Assembly (NCBI RefSeq): GCF_900108305.1
Contig: NZ_FNUX01000001.1
Location: 186,001-250,000, forward strand
DNA from: Nitrosomonas ureae
Lineage (GTDB): Bacteria > Pseudomonadota > Gammaproteobacteria > Burkholderiales > Nitrosomonadaceae
Length of the DNA stretch: 64,000 nt
Reading direction: 5' to 3'
This document shows positions 39,335 to 49,640 of this stretch, one piece after another. The translations under genes were made by a program, and so were the position numbers. Every line of letters starts with the position of its first letter. The stretch's first letter is position 1. The notes beneath the pieces were generated by a model. The model saw nothing but the letters and a program-made list of their open reading frames with translations, was not told the DNA's origin and made no database searches.

Positions 39335-40648
39335 TTACGTTGTCATACGATATTGTTGTAATTTATAGCGCAAGGTTCGCTCTGAAATACCTAACCTTTT
39401 AACGGCCAGTTTACGCGAACCATTAACAGCTTCAAGCGTTTCCAGAATATGCTTTCGTTCGAGCGCCTTGATATCCTGAATCGATGATTCTGCAGTCATT
39501 TGATTTTTTTCATGCGCTGAAGCTGTTTCCGGCAAATGGATATGTTCGCTCTCAATGGTGTTATCCATTGCCAGAATGATGGCGCGCTGCATGACATTCT
39601 CCAGCTCTCGGACATTGCCTGGCCAGTAATATCGGGTCAACTTTTTAATGGCTGGCTGGGTCATTCTGCAAGATGGTTTTTCTGAGCCGATTGCCGCTGC
39701 CGCCAGTATACGCTGCGCCAAGGGCTCTATATCCAGCGGCCGTTCACGCAGCGATGGAATTTCGATAGGAAACACATTGAGCCTGTAATACAGATCTTCA
39801 CGGAATCGGCCATTTTTTACCATTGCCATCATGTCACGGTTCGAGGTTGCCAAAACGCGGATATCCAGTTTGATTGTTTTATGTCCGCCTACTCTCTCCA
39901 CTTCTCTTTCCTGCAATACGCGTAATAGTTTTGCCTGCAACTCCAAAGGCATTTCAGAAATTTCATCCAATAGCAGCGTACCGCCTTGCGCTTGCTCAAA
40001 TTTTCCGGGTTGAGCCTGTACCGCACCGGTAAAAGAACCCTTTTCATATCCAAATAGAGTGGCCTCCAGAAGATTCTCCGGAATAGCCGCACAATTGATC
40101 GCCACAAACGGTTTAGCGGAACGTACTGAATGTTGATGAATAAAACGTGCAATCACTTCCTTTCCGCAGCCGCTTTCACCTGTCAGCATGACGGTCGCCG
40201 GTGATTGCGCAACGCGTTTGGCCAGTGACAATAATGATCGTGTGCGCGGATCTTTAGCCACTACTTTATCGTCCTGTCCGGATTCGGATAATGCATAGCG
40301 TTTGATTTGAACCAGCAGACTATCCGGATCAAAAGGTTTCAGCAGATAATCGCAAGCACCGACACGCATCGCGGCAACCGCCTTTTCGATATCTGCGTAA
40401 GCGGTCATTAGCAATACGGGCAATTCCGGATCGAATGCTTTGGCTTTTGTTAACAATGTAAATCCATCGATAGGCTGCATTTGGACATCACTGACAACCA
40501 TCCCTATCTGGCGCTCTTGCAGCACTTGCATGGCATCGTTTCCATTGCACGCGGCGGAGGTCTCATAGCCGCTTAATTTCAGGGAGGTGCAAATCGCTTC
40601 CAATAAATCCTGATCGTCTTCTACGACTAGAATAGGTAATGTTTTCAT
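39335..40648 (-). CDS. Sigma-54-dependent response regulator, FleR/FlrC type
   Basis: 437 residues: a receiver domain (phospho-acceptor Asp54), an AAA+ sigma-54 activation domain (Walker A GESGCGKE at 157-164; Walker B LLLDEISEM) and a C-terminal Fis-type helix-turn-helix (about 400-435). The sigma-54-contacting loop reads GSFTGA (204-209) instead of GAFTGA. The start at 40648 has GGAG before it and lies 4 bases past the histidine kinase stop. In Pseudomonas and Vibrio this regulator turns on middle flagellar genes, consistent with the neighbours. Confidence 0.88.
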   Translation of the reverse strand: MKTLPILVVEDDQDLLEAICTSLKLSGYETSAACNGNDAMQVLQERQIGMVVSDVQMQPIDGFTLLTKAKAFDPELPVLLMTAYADIEKAVAAMRVGACDYLLKPFDPDSLLVQIKRYALSESGQDDKVVAKDPRTRSLLSLAKRVAQSPATVMLTGESGCGKEVIARFIHQHSVRSAKPFVAINCAAIPENLLEATLFGYEKGSFTGAVQAQPGKFEQAQGGTLLLDEISEMPLELQAKLLRVLQEREVERVGGHKTIKLDIRVLATSNRDMMAMVKNGRFREDLYYRLNVFPIEIPSLRERPLDIEPLAQRILAAAAIGSEKPSCRMTQPAIKKLTRYYWPGNVRELENVMQRAIILAMDNTIESEHIHLPETASAHEKNQMTAESSIQDIKALERKHILETLEAVNGSRKLAVKRLGISERTLRYKLQQYRMTT

Positions 40649-40652
40649 TGTT

Positions 40653-41843
40653 TCAATCTCCATTGCATCTGGGCAGATGTATTACAAACTCGGTACCCGT
40701 CCCGGTTGAGGAGTTGATCTGTATACTGCCGCCCATAGACTGTATAACGCTTCTAGCAATGGCCAAACCCAAGCCGGTGCCTTCGGAGCGAGTGGTAAAG
40801 AAAGGCTCGAACAGCCTTTCCTGCAGCATCGAATCAATACCTGGCCCGTTATCCAGGACGCTGAAAACGATATTTGATTTTTCCAAGCGGATTGTGAAAC
40901 AAATCCGGCCACCCGCAGGCGATGCCTGAACTGCATTTTCCAGAAGATTAATCAGTGCGCCGCACAAGGCTTGGCGATCAGTTACCAGAAATTCGTCCGC
41001 ACTATAATCATTCACCGTAAATTGCAAATCATGTTGCTTCATTTGTGGCTCGATAACTTGTTGCAACTCTGCTATTAAGCTACTAATGACAATAGTCTCA
41101 AGTTGGTTTGTCTCACCTTTTACAAAACGCAGCATATCTTTGGTTAAATGCTCCAGATGATGCAAGCGTTCAATCGTTTTTGCAGCAAGCTTGTTACGCT
41201 CGCTCGGAGCCAGGGCATCACCTCCCAAGTGATTGGCATAGATTAATGCGGTTGAGAGTGGAGTACGCAGTTGATGCGCAAGATTCGCCGCCATTTCTCC
41301 CATGGCGGTTAGCCGTTGATTTCGTCTGATTTGCTCCTGTACCGCATAGGCTTCGGTAATATCGTTGATTAACAGAATTCTTCTTCCGGCTGAATCGGCC
41401 GCGCTGCTCTCGATACGGATACGCCGCTGCTCGGATGTTTTTTGCAACTTAACGTACCATTCATTAACAAGTCCCGTCGATGTTAACCGCTTCTGCAGCA
41501 CCTGTTGCCATGTCATACCCAGCAAGGGGACGCCAAGCATATGGGTTGCTGCAGGATTGACTTGCTCGATGCGTTCTTGTGCACTAAGAGAGACTACTCC
41601 GCCCGGCAAGGCATTTAACAGCAGGCTTAATTGCTGAGACAAATTTTCTTTCGCAATGAGTTGTTTATGCAACTCACCATTAGCCAGCGCCAACTCCTGA
41701 GTCAATTCCGCGACTTGATGCTGCAATTCCTGATAAGCGCCGGACAATTGCTCTGATGCCTCATTAAATGCGGCAAATGCAAGCTGCAGCTGCTCCGGAT
41801 CCAATGGTACCGATTGCGTCTCAGTAGATTCTCTTGTTTGCAC
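40653..41843 (-). CDS. Sensor histidine kinase, FleS/FlrB type
   Basis: A 396-residue soluble kinase. It has a coiled-coil N-terminus (about 20-75), a PAS domain (about 75-170), a HisKA domain with His190 in NLAHQLRTPLSTA, and a HATPase domain with NLLENAVQASP, DNGPGID and GTGLGLAI. No membrane segment or signal peptide, matching cytoplasmic FlrB/FleS. It forms an operon with the response regulator. Confidence 0.88.
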   Translation of the reverse strand: MQTRESTETQSVPLDPEQLQLAFAAFNEASEQLSGAYQELQHQVAELTQELALANGELHKQLIAKENLSQQLSLLLNALPGGVVSLSAQERIEQVNPAATHMLGVPLLGMTWQQVLQKRLTSTGLVNEWYVKLQKTSEQRRIRIESSAADSAGRRILLINDITEAYAVQEQIRRNQRLTAMGEMAANLAHQLRTPLSTALIYANHLGGDALAPSERNKLAAKTIERLHHLEHLTKDMLRFVKGETNQLETIVISSLIAELQQVIEPQMKQHDLQFTVNDYSADEFLVTDRQALCGALINLLENAVQASPAGGRICFTIRLEKSNIVFSVLDNGPGIDSMLQERLFEPFFTTRSEGTGLGLAIARSVIQSMGGSIQINSSTGTGTEFVIHLPRCNGD

Positions 41844-42182
41844 TGGTTTGAATTAGCCATTAGTAGAAATTGCCGGTAGCTTAACATTGTTACCAGCTCT
41901 GATAATGATACGAATAGGGCAGGCAAACCTATTCTTTTTAAGCGATCAGATTTTGCGAATTTATCGATAATCATCACACTAATAAAAATCTATTCAGAAC
42001 TTGCGCAATCTGGATATAAATAAAATAAATATTTTTACGGAATCATGAATGCCGAACATATTGCTTGTTAAATAAGCACCCAATGACAGCAGTTTCTTGC
42101 AAACATAAGATAAGTAATTTTCTTGAAAAAAATATCACTTTTACTGATAAGTGAACTGGAAATATAAGTAGGAGAATAGTAC
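41844..42182. other. Divergent control region between the fleSR-like operon and fliF
   Basis: 339 bases with no gene. It must hold the promoters of both flagellar units. One imperfect sigma-54-like site is listed separately; AT-rich tracts cover much of the rest. Confidence 0.45.
42050..42066 (+). promoter_or_regulatory. Weak sigma-54-like site upstream of fliF
   Basis: The sequence tgccgaacatattgctt has a perfect -12 element (TTGCT) at correct spacing from a TG-C -24 element, but the essential GG is GC. The adjacent sigma-54 activator gene makes it plausible. Evidence is weak. Confidence 0.25.
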
Positions 42183-43898
42183 GTGGCAACAGTACCTAGT
42201 GAATCCAATGCAGCAAGCCCCGCGCCAACCAATAGACTGGAACACCTCAGTTCCCTGTCTAATCAAAAGAAACTTGGATTGATTACTTCTGCAGCCGCGG
42301 TTATTGCCTTATTAGTGGGTGCTTTGATGTGGAGCCAGGCCCCAGAGTACCGCGCCCTTTATAATAATCTATCGGATCATGATGGTGCGGCCATTATCAG
42401 CGCATTGCAGCAAATGAACGTACCTTATCAGTTTTCCGCAGGCGGCGGCACGATTCTGATTCCTGAAAAACAGGTTCATGAAGTCCGTCTGAAACTGGCG
42501 GGCCAAGGGTTACCTAAAGGAGGACTGGTTGGATTTGAATTAATGGAAAACCAGAAATTTGGCTCCAGTCAATTTCTTGAGCAAGTCAATTATCAGCGTG
42601 CACTGGAAGGCGAATTGGCACGTTCGGTTCAATCACTGTCGGCAGTGCAAAGTGCGCGCGTACATTTAGCCATAGCTAAACCCTCCGTCTTTTCGAGAGA
42701 AAAACAACAACCGAGCGTCTCTGTATTGCTTAATTTATATCCTGGCCGTGTACTGAGTATTGAACAGGTCAGTGCGATCGTACATTTGATGGCCAGCAGT
42801 GTACCGGGTCTGCCGGTAAAAAATGTAACTGTCATAGATCAAAATGGAAATTTGCTAAGCTCCCAAAACGACAAAAAAGAAGATTCCCGGTTTGATGCCA
42901 AACAATTAGCGTATATACAGGAGCTTGAAGAAAATTATATCCGGCGTATTGAAACCATATTAACCCCCATCACCGGAGCCACTAATGTTCGCGCGCAGGT
43001 GACGGCTGATGTCGATTTTTCCCGTATCAAACGCGCGGAAGAAACATACCGCCCTAATAACACAGAGGCGGACCGTGCCTCGATTCGCAGTCAGCAAACC
43101 CATGAATCTATATCCATAGGTTCAAAATTCGATGGAGGAATCCCTGGAGCATTGACAAACCGGCCACCAGAGCCTGCGATCGCACCCATCGAAGCAGGTG
43201 GAAAAAAACCTGCCGGAGATAAAGCTGAGGGTGATGAAGAGGAGACTGACAGCGCTCCCCCGCTACCCACCGACAAAAAGAAAGAATCAACAATTAACTA
43301 TGAAGTTGATAAAACTGTTCAGCACATCCAACAATCAACCGGAAATATCAAACGGCTATCTGCCGCAGTGGTCGTCAATTACCGCAAGAAAGTAGATGAA
43401 AACGGGGAAATCACTTATGAACCATTAAGCGCCGAAGAAATTAAAGAAATTAATAATCTCGTGCGGGAAGCCATGGGCTATAACGAGAAACGGGGGGATT
43501 CGCTAACTGTTACGAACGGTTTATTCACGGGAGAAACTGCAACAGCCCTGGAAGTTCCGTTCTGGAAAGATCCAGATGTCATCATGCTGGCAAAGGATTT
43601 TGCGAAACAGCTGTTAATCATAGGCGTTGTCTTATTTTTCCTGCTAAAAATTCTGCGGCCATTTCTCAAAAGTCTGGCGCCGCCACCACCGGTCCCGGCC
43701 TTGACTGATAATACAACACAAGTTGCCGTTGATGGAGCTGCGCTGGAACAATTTCCGGGGCAAACGGATGGAACTGCGATGCAGGCTATTCAAAAATCGA
43801 TGTTTGATGAGAATCTCAAGCGTGCTAAACAATTGGCCATAGATGAGCCAGCCATAGTCGCTAACGTTGTTAAGGATTGGATAGTTAAAAATGGATGA
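42183..43898 (+). CDS. fliF: Flagellar MS-ring protein FliF (GTG start)
   Basis: 571 residues: membrane helices near 35-52 and 465-485 flank the large periplasmic ring-building domain (YscJ/FliF fold). The C-terminal tail ending EPAIVANVVKDWIVKNG binds FliG. AGGAG lies before the GTG start. It overlaps fliG by 8 bases and heads the fli operon. Confidence 0.97.
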   Translation: MATVPSESNAASPAPTNRLEHLSSLSNQKKLGLITSAAAVIALLVGALMWSQAPEYRALYNNLSDHDGAAIISALQQMNVPYQFSAGGGTILIPEKQVHEVRLKLAGQGLPKGGLVGFELMENQKFGSSQFLEQVNYQRALEGELARSVQSLSAVQSARVHLAIAKPSVFSREKQQPSVSVLLNLYPGRVLSIEQVSAIVHLMASSVPGLPVKNVTVIDQNGNLLSSQNDKKEDSRFDAKQLAYIQELEENYIRRIETILTPITGATNVRAQVTADVDFSRIKRAEETYRPNNTEADRASIRSQQTHESISIGSKFDGGIPGALTNRPPEPAIAPIEAGGKKPAGDKAEGDEEETDSAPPLPTDKKKESTINYEVDKTVQHIQQSTGNIKRLSAAVVVNYRKKVDENGEITYEPLSAEEIKEINNLVREAMGYNEKRGDSLTVTNGLFTGETATALEVPFWKDPDVIMLAKDFAKQLLIIGVVLFFLLKILRPFLKSLAPPPPVPALTDNTTQVAVDGAALEQFPGQTDGTAMQAIQKSMFDENLKRAKQLAIDEPAIVANVVKDWIVKNG

Positions 43899-44886
43899 CG
43901 AAGGACTCAAGAAAAGTGCCATTCTGCTGATGACCTTGGGTGAACAGGAAGCAGCATCGGTCATTAAATTATTAGGCCCGAAAGAAGTGCAAAGACTGGG
44001 TGAAACCATGTCCACACTGCAGAATATTACGCGGTCAGAAATTGAAAACATCGTATCCGAGTTTTGTGATGAGGCTGAAGGCAGGACTACCTTAGGACAA
44101 AATTCATCAGATTATATTCGTAAAGTTTTAACCAGCGCACTGGGTGACGAAAAAGCGGCCAATCTGATAGATAGAATCCTGCAAGGCGGGGATACCAGCG
44201 GTATTGAAGGACTGAAATGGATGGATGCAGTATCGGCGGCTGAGATGATTAAGAACGAGCATCCGCAAATTATTGCGACTATCCTCGTTCATCTGGAGCG
44301 CGATCACGCTTGTGAGATTTTAAGCCTGTTTACCGAACGCTTGCGCAACGATACGTTACTGCGCATTGCTACGCTCGATAGCATTCAGCCCGATGCGTTA
44401 CGTGAACTCAACGATGTATTAACAAAATTGCTATCGGGTAGCGCCAATGTCCGCAAAGCAGCTATGGGCGGAGTCCGCGCGGCTGCCGAAATTCTCAATT
44501 TTTCCCCATCGGCTCAAGAAGCCAGCGTTATTGAAAACATTAAGCAGTACGATGAAGAATTAGCGCAAAAAATCATGGATGAAATGTTTGTATTTGATAA
44601 CCTGATTGACATTGACGATCATGGCATTCAACTACTGCTCAGAGAAGTTCAATCGGAATCTTTAATAGTCGCCTTGAAAGGAGCGCAGGAGGAATTGCGC
44701 AAGAAAATTTTCAAGAATATGTCGCAACGTGCCGCGGAAGCTCTTCGTGAAGACCTTGAAAGTAAAGGTCCAGTGCGTATTTCTGAAGTTGAAGCGGAAC
44801 AAAAAGAAATTCTTAAGATTGTGCGTCAATTGGCGGACGATGGGCAAATTGTTCTGGGTGGAAAGGGTGATGACGGTTTTATCTAA
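43891..44886 (+). CDS. fliG: Flagellar motor switch protein FliG
   Basis: 331 residues with N, middle and C domains. The EHPQ motif (KNEHPQIIATIL) lies at about residues 123-134, and the C-terminal torque helix contains MSQRAAEALREDLE. It couples rotor and stator in the motor. All expected regions are intact. Confidence 0.98.
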   Translation: MDDEGLKKSAILLMTLGEQEAASVIKLLGPKEVQRLGETMSTLQNITRSEIENIVSEFCDEAEGRTTLGQNSSDYIRKVLTSALGDEKAANLIDRILQGGDTSGIEGLKWMDAVSAAEMIKNEHPQIIATILVHLERDHACEILSLFTERLRNDTLLRIATLDSIQPDALRELNDVLTKLLSGSANVRKAAMGGVRAAAEILNFSPSAQEASVIENIKQYDEELAQKIMDEMFVFDNLIDIDDHGIQLLLREVQSESLIVALKGAQEELRKKIFKNMSQRAAEALREDLESKGPVRISEVEAEQKEILKIVRQLADDGQIVLGGKGDDGFI

Positions 44887-44941
44887 CGAAACGCTGAATA
44901 AATGGCTTCTTACTATTTAGTTCAAAACTCAAGGCTTACCG

Positions 44942-45652
44942 ATGATAACCAATAATTTTGTTCCAAAAGAGGAACTCAACGCTTATCAACGCTGGGAAAT
45001 GGATTCTTTGGAAGAATCTGATTTATTGATAAAACCACCGGAAACTGAAAATCATTCCCTAGAAGAAGATAACGCTGAACAGGAAGCGGTCGCACTACCC
45101 AATGAAGAAGAAATTTCTGCCGTCTATCAGCATGCCCAGGAAACAGGCTATGCAGCGGGACTTCAACAAGGCCACGCAGCCGGATATGCAGAAGGTAAAA
45201 AAGCAGCGGAAATAGAAGTAAAGGTCGAAGTAGCGCACATTCATTCACTACTCACGCAGTTGTCTCAAGATCTTCATAAGATGGATCAACAGGTTGCTGA
45301 CAGTTTACTGGACTTGTCGATTGCGCTTGCAAAGAAGCTGGTTACGACAGCATTAAAGATAAAACCTGAATTGATCATACCTATCGTGCAAGAAGCTATT
45401 CGTAATTTGTCGCATTCGATGCAACATTCACGGCTCTATTTACACCCTGAAGACGCCAAGCTTGTCGCCGCACACCTGCAAGCGCAAGTGGAACAGGATA
45501 ACTGGTGCATCCGTGAAGATGAACAATTATCCCGGGGTAGTTGCCGCATTGAAGCGGATGGCAGCGAGATCGACGGCAGCATGGAAATGCGTTGGCACAA
45601 AACCCTATCGACCATTGGTCACGATAACCAATGGCTTGAGATGAAAGACTAG
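44942..45652 (+). CDS. fliH: Flagellar export apparatus protein FliH
   Basis: 236 residues: an acidic N-terminus with Trp19 (QRWEMDSL), a Gly-containing helical stretch ([21 protein letters not shown], seen in parts as GYAAGLQQG and HAAGYAEGK) and a C-terminal ATPase-binding domain. FliH regulates FliI and docks it to the FliN ring. Confidence 0.94.
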   Translation: MITNNFVPKEELNAYQRWEMDSLEESDLLIKPPETENHSLEEDNAEQEAVALPNEEEISAVYQHAQETGYAAGLQQGHAAGYAEGKKAAEIEVKVEVAHIHSLLTQLSQDLHKMDQQVADSLLDLSIALAKKLVTTALKIKPELIIPIVQEAIRNLSHSMQHSRLYLHPEDAKLVAAHLQAQVEQDNWCIREDEQLSRGSCRIEADGSEIDGSMEMRWHKTLSTIGHDNQWLEMKD

Positions 45653-45653
45653 A

Positions 45654-47054
45654 ATGTCACGGCATGAACAATGGAGCAATTTTTTAAAAAATTGCACGCA
45701 AGTCATTAATCCCGCCAGTTCCTTCTTACTCAGCGGAACAGTAACTAAGGTTACAGGATTGGTTATGGAAGCAGTCGGGCTCAGGTTGGCGGTTGGGAGC
45801 AGTTGTACCGTTTTCTTATCGAACGGGCAGAGCGTTTCAGCTGAGGTTGTAGGGTTCTCGGGAGAACGTTTATTTTTGATGCCATCAAGTGATGTTTATG
45901 GATTATCACCCGGTGCCAGAGTATTTCCTTCCGAAGTTCTCAACGAGCCTCCCCGCATCGGCAGTGTTCAACATCCACGAAGACGCGCTGCAGATCGCGC
46001 AAAGCATGTAATCGTTGGGCCAGAGTTGCTGGGCCGTGTATTAAATGGCGTGGGTGAACCACTCGACCGGCTAGGATCGACCCACGCGGAACATAGCGTA
46101 CCGCTCTACAGCCGTCCTTTTAATCCATTAGAACGCACCCCTGTCAGCGAACCGCTTGATGTTGGAGTAAGGGCCATTAATACGCTGCTTACCGTCGGAA
46201 GAGGACAGCGCATGGGTTTGTTTGCGGGAAGCGGGGTGGGAAAAAGCGTATTACTTGGAATGATGGCGCGTTACACCACTGCCGATGTGATTGTCGTCGG
46301 TTTAATCGGAGAACGGGGGCGCGAGGTTAAGGAATTTATTGAAAATATTCTCGGCAAGGAAGGGCTCGCGCGCTCAGTGGTTGTTGCCGCACCGGCGGAT
46401 ACATCACCATTATTACGTTTACAAGGCGCTGCCTATGCAACGGCCATTGCCGAATATTTCCGGGATAGCGGCAAGCATGTATTGCTCATTATGGACTCAT
46501 TGACTCGTTATGCCATGGCACAGAGAGAAATATCGTTGGCTATCGGCGAGCCTCCCGCCACTAAAGGTTATCCGCCATCGGTATTTGCGAAACTACCCCA
46601 ATTAGTGGAACGCGCCGGCAACGGCAACCAAGCTGGCGGTTCAATTACAGCCTTTTATACTGTGCTGGCGGAAGGAGACGACCAGAATGATCCGATTGTA
46701 GATAGCGCCCGCGCCATTCTTGATGGGCATATCGTTTTATCACGAAGATTGGCGGAAGCGGGACATTATCCAGCAATCGATATTGAGGCCTCGATTAGTC
46801 GCGTGATGACCAGTGTGGTGCCACAGAAACAAATTGATATGGCGCGGCAATTTAAAAGCCTGTATGCACGCTATCAGCGTAGTCATGATTTGATCAGTGT
46901 TGGCGCGTATGTCGCTGGCACAGACCCGGAGCTTGATCGAGCCATCAGGCTTTACCCGGCATTTGAAAGATTTTTACACCAGACCATGTCGCAATACGAG
47001 AATTTTGCCGATAGCCTTGTGAAACTCACAAAATTATTTGAAATTGAAGGATAG
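45654..47054 (+). CDS. fliI: Flagellum-specific export ATPase FliI
   Basis: A 466-residue F1-beta-like ATPase powering the flagellar type III exporter. P-loop AGSGVGKS at 191-198; [12 protein letters not shown] and [17 protein letters not shown] are conserved. It starts 1 base after the fliH stop. Confidence 0.98.
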   Translation: MSRHEQWSNFLKNCTQVINPASSFLLSGTVTKVTGLVMEAVGLRLAVGSSCTVFLSNGQSVSAEVVGFSGERLFLMPSSDVYGLSPGARVFPSEVLNEPPRIGSVQHPRRRAADRAKHVIVGPELLGRVLNGVGEPLDRLGSTHAEHSVPLYSRPFNPLERTPVSEPLDVGVRAINTLLTVGRGQRMGLFAGSGVGKSVLLGMMARYTTADVIVVGLIGERGREVKEFIENILGKEGLARSVVVAAPADTSPLLRLQGAAYATAIAEYFRDSGKHVLLIMDSLTRYAMAQREISLAIGEPPATKGYPPSVFAKLPQLVERAGNGNQAGGSITAFYTVLAEGDDQNDPIVDSARAILDGHIVLSRRLAEAGHYPAIDIEASISRVMTSVVPQKQIDMARQFKSLYARYQRSHDLISVGAYVAGTDPELDRAIRLYPAFERFLHQTMSQYENFADSLVKLTKLFEIEG

Positions 47055-47083
47055 AAAATACGGCACTCAAGGAAAGCATTCTT

Positions 47084-47542
47084 ATGTCAACAAAGTCATC
47101 GCTAAAAATTCTTCTGGATTTGGCGCAACAGAAAACCGATGCGTCAGCAAGAAAACTGGGGAAGCTGAATACCCAACAGCAAGAGGCAGAAAAAAAATTA
47201 AATCTGCTTCTGCAGTATCGCCATAGTTATCAATCCTATATGCAGGATTCAACAAGAACCGGACTCGATCATATTGAGTGGCTCAATTTTATTGCTTTCA
47301 TAAACAAGCTTGAGGCCGCTATAACAGAGCAGCGCCAGGCCGTATTATTTGCCCAGAATAAAAAGATTGCCGGAGGTGATGAGTTTCTATCCAGCCAACA
47401 AAAATTAAAATCCTACGATACGTTATCGCAACGAAAAAGAAGTGCGGAAGATTTAATACAAGCAAAGAATGAACAGAAAATACAGGATGAATTCACCTCA
47501 AACTCCTTTTATCGCAATTCATATCCATCCAAAAATGGTTAA
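47084..47542 (+). CDS. fliJ: Flagellar export chaperone FliJ
   Basis: A 152-residue coiled-coil protein, helical along most of its length. Weakly conserved as usual, but position after fliI, size and the basic/glutamine-rich helices fit FliJ, the rotor-like factor of the export ATPase. The C-terminal 15 residues are polar and irregular. Confidence 0.88.
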   Translation: MSTKSSLKILLDLAQQKTDASARKLGKLNTQQQEAEKKLNLLLQYRHSYQSYMQDSTRTGLDHIEWLNFIAFINKLEAAITEQRQAVLFAQNKKIAGGDEFLSSQQKLKSYDTLSQRKRSAEDLIQAKNEQKIQDEFTSNSFYRNSYPSKNG

Positions 47543-47622
47543 CCGCATCCAGTGCTTATCACACTGGTATGAATATTGCTTTTTGATTGGTAGCATTATT
47601 AATCGTATGAGACCAGAAACTT

Positions 47623-48804
47623 ATGTTAAACCTATCTGTTGCAACGCAAATCAGCTCTTCAACTGAAAATAATATTGCAGTAACGAGCAATTCGAATCCA
47701 TCAGGAAAGAATGAATCCGACGGTGAAGAGTTTGGAAAAGTCTTGCAGCGTGAAGTCTCCGAAGCAGCAAACAAGCATGAGAAAAACGATACGCCCACTA
47801 CCAATGAACGCTCCGACAGTCCAATATCCCTGGAAGAAAGTAATAATAACGATACCATCTTAACCGTACCTGAACCGGTAACTGCGGGTGATACGGTTAG
47901 CTTTATTCATACTCTGCTGAATAATTCGACACATCCAGCCAACCTTAATCACTCACAACTTCCAGTGGATTCAATGTTCGATCACCCTGCAAAGACTGCA
48001 TCATCGAATATGCCACAAGTATCAGCCATGATATTTTCGAATTCATTGATTCCACAGGACGGTAAGCAGACTCTGAGTATTATGGTTCCAACCGCGAATC
48101 CAATGCTTCAGCAAAAACTGACACAACATAACTTAATGGCGAATGATTATTTCTCGCTGTCCAATAATATCTGGCAGTCATTGAGTGCGGAAAATTCTGC
48201 CGTTGACGGCAATTTATTGCCATTTCCTTCAGAAATGAGCTTAATCACGCCGAGTACTGTGGAAGAATCGATATTTTCTGCGCATAACGAGCCACTCACA
48301 TCACAATCATTTGCATCACAATCACTTAGCCTAAGCAGTACTGGTACGGTAAACACTGCACCGCAGGATATTCATGTTGACCTTCCAATAAATCAGCCAA
48401 AGTGGGGAGGTGAATTCGCCCAGAAAGTAGTTTGGTTGACTTCTCAGCAAAATCAAGTGGCTGAGATTCATCTGAATCCAGCGCATTTGGGCCCTGTCGA
48501 AGTGATGTTGACCATCACGCAGGATCAGGCAACCGCCCAATTTGTATCCCCGCACTTAGCGGTACGCGAAGCTATCCAGGAAGCCTTACCAAGGCTAAGA
48601 GAGATGATGGCCGATAACGGCATCCAACTGGGCAATGTCATGGTCGGTGCTGATTCATTCCAGCAAGAAAACAAACAACAGCAGAGTTATCAATCAGCAA
48701 AAAATACAACTAACATACTTGACCAGGAAGCGGAAACCGGAAAACATGTTGAGACAGTCACCATACCTGGGAGGCATCTGGGCATGGTCAATACTTATGC
48801 GTAA
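47623..48804 (+). CDS. fliK: Flagellar hook-length control protein FliK
   Basis: 393 residues: a long, Ser/Asn/Thr-rich unstructured N-terminal part (about 1-255) that acts as molecular ruler and a C-terminal domain with the FliK_C signature IHLNPAHLGPVEVMLTI and REAIQEALPRLREMM. It controls the switch from hook to filament export. Confidence 0.94.
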   Translation: MLNLSVATQISSSTENNIAVTSNSNPSGKNESDGEEFGKVLQREVSEAANKHEKNDTPTTNERSDSPISLEESNNNDTILTVPEPVTAGDTVSFIHTLLNNSTHPANLNHSQLPVDSMFDHPAKTASSNMPQVSAMIFSNSLIPQDGKQTLSIMVPTANPMLQQKLTQHNLMANDYFSLSNNIWQSLSAENSAVDGNLLPFPSEMSLITPSTVEESIFSAHNEPLTSQSFASQSLSLSSTGTVNTAPQDIHVDLPINQPKWGGEFAQKVVWLTSQQNQVAEIHLNPAHLGPVEVMLTITQDQATAQFVSPHLAVREAIQEALPRLREMMADNGIQLGNVMVGADSFQQENKQQQSYQSAKNTTNILDQEAETGKHVETVTIPGRHLGMVNTYA

Positions 48805-49138
48805 TATTTCATTAGACCCGCGCCATTCGGTTTCCAGATATTTACCCCTCATGCATTAAGTATCGGATTGCCGGAAAATAGCCAAGACAGCGCTTATCCG
48901 ACAATCCTGCTCTATCCATCACGCAAACAAAATCGAATTGAATTGTGTGGTAAAAAATTTTGTTTTCATATCCCTGCGACTACGATTTCCTTCCAGAAAC
49001 CGGAATCTTTAAATACTTGAGACTCTCCAACGAGTTTGGGTATCTGAAAATAGCGACACTATTTCACTGTTATTTGGCATATCGATTTATTGTTACGTCG
49101 AAGATAATAAATTTCGTCAAATAGCGGAGTTGAACCAA
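48805..49138. other. Gap between fliK and fliL
   Basis: 334 bases without a gene, an unusually long spacer inside this otherwise tight operon, so fliL-R may have an additional promoter. A half-matching sigma-54 -24 element (tggca near 49077) lacks a -12 partner. No clear terminator is seen. Confidence 0.4.
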
Positions 49139-49633
49139 ATGTCAAAATCTAGTGCAACACCCCCTGCCGCAGAGGGAAAAAATAACAAAAAGGGGCTGAT
49201 AATTATTATTCTGATTGCGATCATCGCAATCTGTGCCGGTGCCGGGGGGACCTGGTACTTCATGCAGATGTCGGGAGACGGCGAAGGCGAAACTGAGAAA
49301 CCAAGGCCAAAAGCAAAACCGACAACCTTCATAGATCTCGATATTTTTACCGTCAATCTTCAACCGGAAGAAAACAATCAATACTTGCAAGTGGGATTAA
49401 CTATCAAAGCCAGAGAAACCGAAGTCGTGCAAGAAATAACCAAACAAATGCCACTGATTCGAAATCGTATTCTTATGTTACTTTCCAGTAAGAAGGCGGC
49501 TGATATTTCGAGCATTGCCGGCAAACAACAATTAAGCCAACAGGTTTCTGATGAAATCAGACAATCCATTGATTCCGAAGATCTGCAAGAAGACGTGCGA
49601 GAAGTATTATTCACCTCGTTTGTGATTCAGTAA
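49139..49633 (+). CDS. fliL: Flagellar basal body-associated protein FliL
   Basis: 164 residues: a short cytoplasmic N-terminus, one membrane helix (about 18-38) and a periplasmic domain with TTFIDLDIFTVNL and the C-terminal EVLFTSFVIQ. It supports stator function. The ATG at 49139 has GGAG at proper distance; an upstream TTG at 49130 is less likely. Confidence 0.95.
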   Translation: MSKSSATPPAAEGKNNKKGLIIIILIAIIAICAGAGGTWYFMQMSGDGEGETEKPRPKAKPTTFIDLDIFTVNLQPEENNQYLQVGLTIKARETEVVQEITKQMPLIRNRILMLLSSKKAADISSIAGKQQLSQQVSDEIRQSIDSEDLQEDVREVLFTSFVIQ

Positions 49634-49640
49634 ATCGAAC

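Noticed and set aside
42108-42126. A sigma-54-like sequence (tgacagcagtttcttgca) upstream of fliF.
   Set aside because: The spacing between the two elements is two bases too long for a sigma-54 promoter.
49077-49095. A tggca element upstream of fliL that resembles a sigma-54 -24 box.
   Set aside because: No TTGC-type -12 element at the required distance.
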